Source: Alphaproteobacteria bacterium (GTDB lineage Bacteria; Pseudomonadota; Alphaproteobacteria; RS24). From it: 8,063 nt of DNA. The stretch is from positions 1-8,063 of the forward strand of contig JAKMCZ010000032.1 of the NCBI GenBank assembly GCA_022428185.1, in the 5' to 3' direction. Shown here in pieces: positions 6,891 through 8,063 of the stretch. Below the pieces are notes generated by a model, which was not told where the DNA came from, ran no database searches, and saw only the letters and a list, made by a program, of their open reading frames with translations. The translations under genes and the position numbers were made by a program. The stretch's first letter is position 1; every line of letters starts with the position of its first letter.

Positions 6891-7745
6891 ATGACTGTTA
6901 TACCCAATATATCAACAACACCGGACGGCATTACGATCGAGCCACGTAATCGTAAATTTGAGTTACAAAGAGCTTTAGCCACGGATTGGTTTGATAATGA
7001 TCCATTCGTCACCGCTGTTTTCAACGCTATGAGTATGAGTTTTCCATCTGGTGAAAAGAACTTCATAGTTTCCATTCGGCATTATGAAGATCAAATTACG
7101 GACCCAAAACTCCTAAATGAAATTCAAGGGTTTTATCAACAAGAAGGCATTCATAGCCGCGAGCATAAGCGTTACAATAAAATCCTATGTGAACAACGTG
7201 GATATGATCACGATGCCATGGAAGGAGTCTATCTCGACTTCAAGGCCAAAGCGGAAGAAAATCCCAAGCTCACGCCAGAAGTTATGTTGGCCTCAACCGT
7301 AGCGATCGAGCATTTCACGGCCTCTATGGGCGAGATCATGCTTTCGGGCAGTTATATGGACAATGTAGAGCCTACGATCAAAGAGCTTTGGCTCTGGCAT
7401 TCTGTTGAAGAAATGGAACATAAATCTGTGGCTTTTGATGTTTTTAATCAAATTAGCGGTAACAACAAAATGCGAACAATCATGATGAAAATTTCTATCA
7501 TGATATTACTCCGCAATGTCTTAAAAGTTGCGCTGAAAATGCTCCGTCATGACAAACAATTGTGGAAATGGAAAACCCTTAAAAGCATGAGACATTTCTT
7601 TTTTGGCAAAACCGGGTTCGTGCGTTTATATCTGCCAGCTCATAAAGAATACTTCAGGGCAGATTTTCATCCTTGGGACGTTGACAGCAAAGACCTGATC
7701 AATGAATGGCAGGCTGAGCAAAATTTGCAGCGTTCAGCAGCTTAA
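6891..7745 (+). CDS. Second PF10118/COG3687 protein, putative di-iron enzyme
   Basis: 284 residues, near the usual family length, and a diverged paralogue of the protein at 4093-5019. The same ligand pattern is seen: E55, E85xxH88xxxH92 (QQEGIHSREH), E140 (VAIEHF), E174xxH177 (VEEMEHK), plus the shared W..H before the last motif (H170). This fits a ferritin-like di-iron site despite the family's 'metal-dependent hydrolase' label; the reaction is unknown. Unlike its paralogue it keeps the family-typical C-terminus FRADFHPWDVD (255-265) and has no histidine-spaced helix at 191-215, where it is instead hydrophobic and basic (ISIMILLRNVLKVALKML). ATG at 6891 has GAAAGG about 8 nt upstream. It is AT-richer than the left-hand genes. 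It is divergent from the AraC-type gene and probably induced by it. Confidence 0.88.
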   Translation: MTVIPNISTTPDGITIEPRNRKFELQRALATDWFDNDPFVTAVFNAMSMSFPSGEKNFIVSIRHYEDQITDPKLLNEIQGFYQQEGIHSREHKRYNKILCEQRGYDHDAMEGVYLDFKAKAEENPKLTPEVMLASTVAIEHFTASMGEIMLSGSYMDNVEPTIKELWLWHSVEEMEHKSVAFDVFNQISGNNKMRTIMMKISIMILLRNVLKVALKMLRHDKQLWKWKTLKSMRHFFFGKTGFVRLYLPAHKEYFRADFHPWDVDSKDLINEWQAEQNLQRSAA

Positions 7746-7806
7746 ACTCACAAAAATTCTCAATAGACACCTTTTTCACTTAGGCCGAGGTAAACTGCCT
7801 AGACGC
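7746..7806. other. Intergenic gap at right cassette edge
   Basis: Short gap between the PF10118 gene and the hsdM remnant. Neither strand continues the hsdM homology here in any frame. A TTAGGC/GCCTAA inverted pair (7780-7785 and 7805-7810) with a 19-nt loop is present, but there is no T-run, so I do not call a terminator. Confidence 0.4.
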
Positions 7807-8063
7807 CTAAACGCCAATACCATCAGGGGTGCTGACCAGATAAGAAAACTGAGCCTGTTCAGGTAGGAAGATTGCACCTCTTCGGGAAAAGTTCTCTTTG
7901 GTCTGCGCCCCGGTCACACCGCCTCGCGATGGAAGTGTTTCTTCTATCTCGGCTCGAACCTTTTGAAACTGGCTGAAAGCATGACGCAGAAAGATCAGCC
8001 CCATCACCGGCAAAAAATACTGACTGCTAGCAAAATTGGAGTTGGCGCGTAGATTATCAGCGA
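7807..8063 (-). pseudogene. hsdM: Truncated type I restriction methylase subunit HsdM
   Basis: The minus strand, open to the right edge, encodes ADNLRANSNF..., then LPVMGLIFLRHAFSQFQKV, an acidic helix, SRGG, and FLPEQAQFSYLVSTPDG before a TAG at 7807-7809. This is the N-terminal helical domain of HsdM, the modification subunit of type I restriction-modification systems (LR.N...S.YK..VLGLIFLRY and LPE.A.F..L patterns). About 85 residues are visible. The normal protein runs on for some 400 more residues, including the SAM-binding and NPPY motifs, and none of that is found to the left in any frame. The gene start is outside the window. It is therefore a C-terminally truncated, presumably inactive remnant. 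Its break faces the AraC/PF10118 cassette. Confidence 0.8.

Noticed and set aside
5697..7806. Insertion sequence or integrase-driven island
   Set aside because: No transposase or integrase gene, no terminal inverted repeats and no obvious target duplication are visible in the window.
7780..7810. TTAGGC/GCCTAA inverted pair as a terminator or transposon end
   Set aside because: Short arms, a 19-nt loop, no T-run, and no matching copy seen at the left cassette edge.

Overview
The window looks like chromosomal DNA of a Gram-negative bacterium, most likely an alphaproteobacterium and perhaps a marine one. This is inferred from gene content and protein style (a TPR-sulfotransferase, a sodium-coupled BCCT transporter and PF10118-type proteins); there is no rRNA or other marker to fix the taxon. 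It holds six complete protein genes, one gene cut by the left edge and two gene remnants. No tRNA, rRNA, CRISPR array or recognisable transposase was seen.

Region 1 (1-3997) is a tight plus-strand operon. It contains a TPR-repeat sulfotransferase (5' end outside the window), then 1 nt later a BCCT-family transporter for betaine/choline-like solutes, then 13 nt later a MarR-family regulator. The regulator's N-terminus resembles the CosR/EctR regulators of compatible-solute genes. The trio looks like a solute-uptake unit with its own regulator; why a sulfotransferase is coupled to it is not obvious.

Region 2 (4093-5548) is a plus-strand gene pair. The first gene encodes a PF10118/COG3687 protein, usually called 'predicted metal-dependent hydrolase', whose conserved residues spell out a ferritin-like di-iron site. 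The second encodes a four-helix membrane protein that closely resembles styrene oxide isomerase (StyC), with the haem-ligand histidine position conserved. An oxygenase-like di-iron protein next to an epoxide isomerase homologue suggests an undescribed epoxidation-isomerisation route. That is inference.

Region 3 (about 5697-7806) is visibly AT-richer (hand count: 26 G+C in 60 at 6901-6960, against 36 in 60 at 2461-2520). It holds an AraC-family regulator on the minus strand and, divergently, a second PF10118 protein that is a distant paralogue of the first. Their shared 106-bp intergenic region carries a 15-bp direct repeat at 22-bp spacing, a probable AraC operator. The cassette is bracketed by two broken minus-strand genes. 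On the left is a C-terminal scrap of a TcuB/CobZ-like membrane protein. On the right is the N-terminal part of a type I restriction-modification methylase (HsdM) that stops early and runs off the right edge. Both are broken on the side facing the cassette, which suggests an accessory insertion or replacement in a variable locus.
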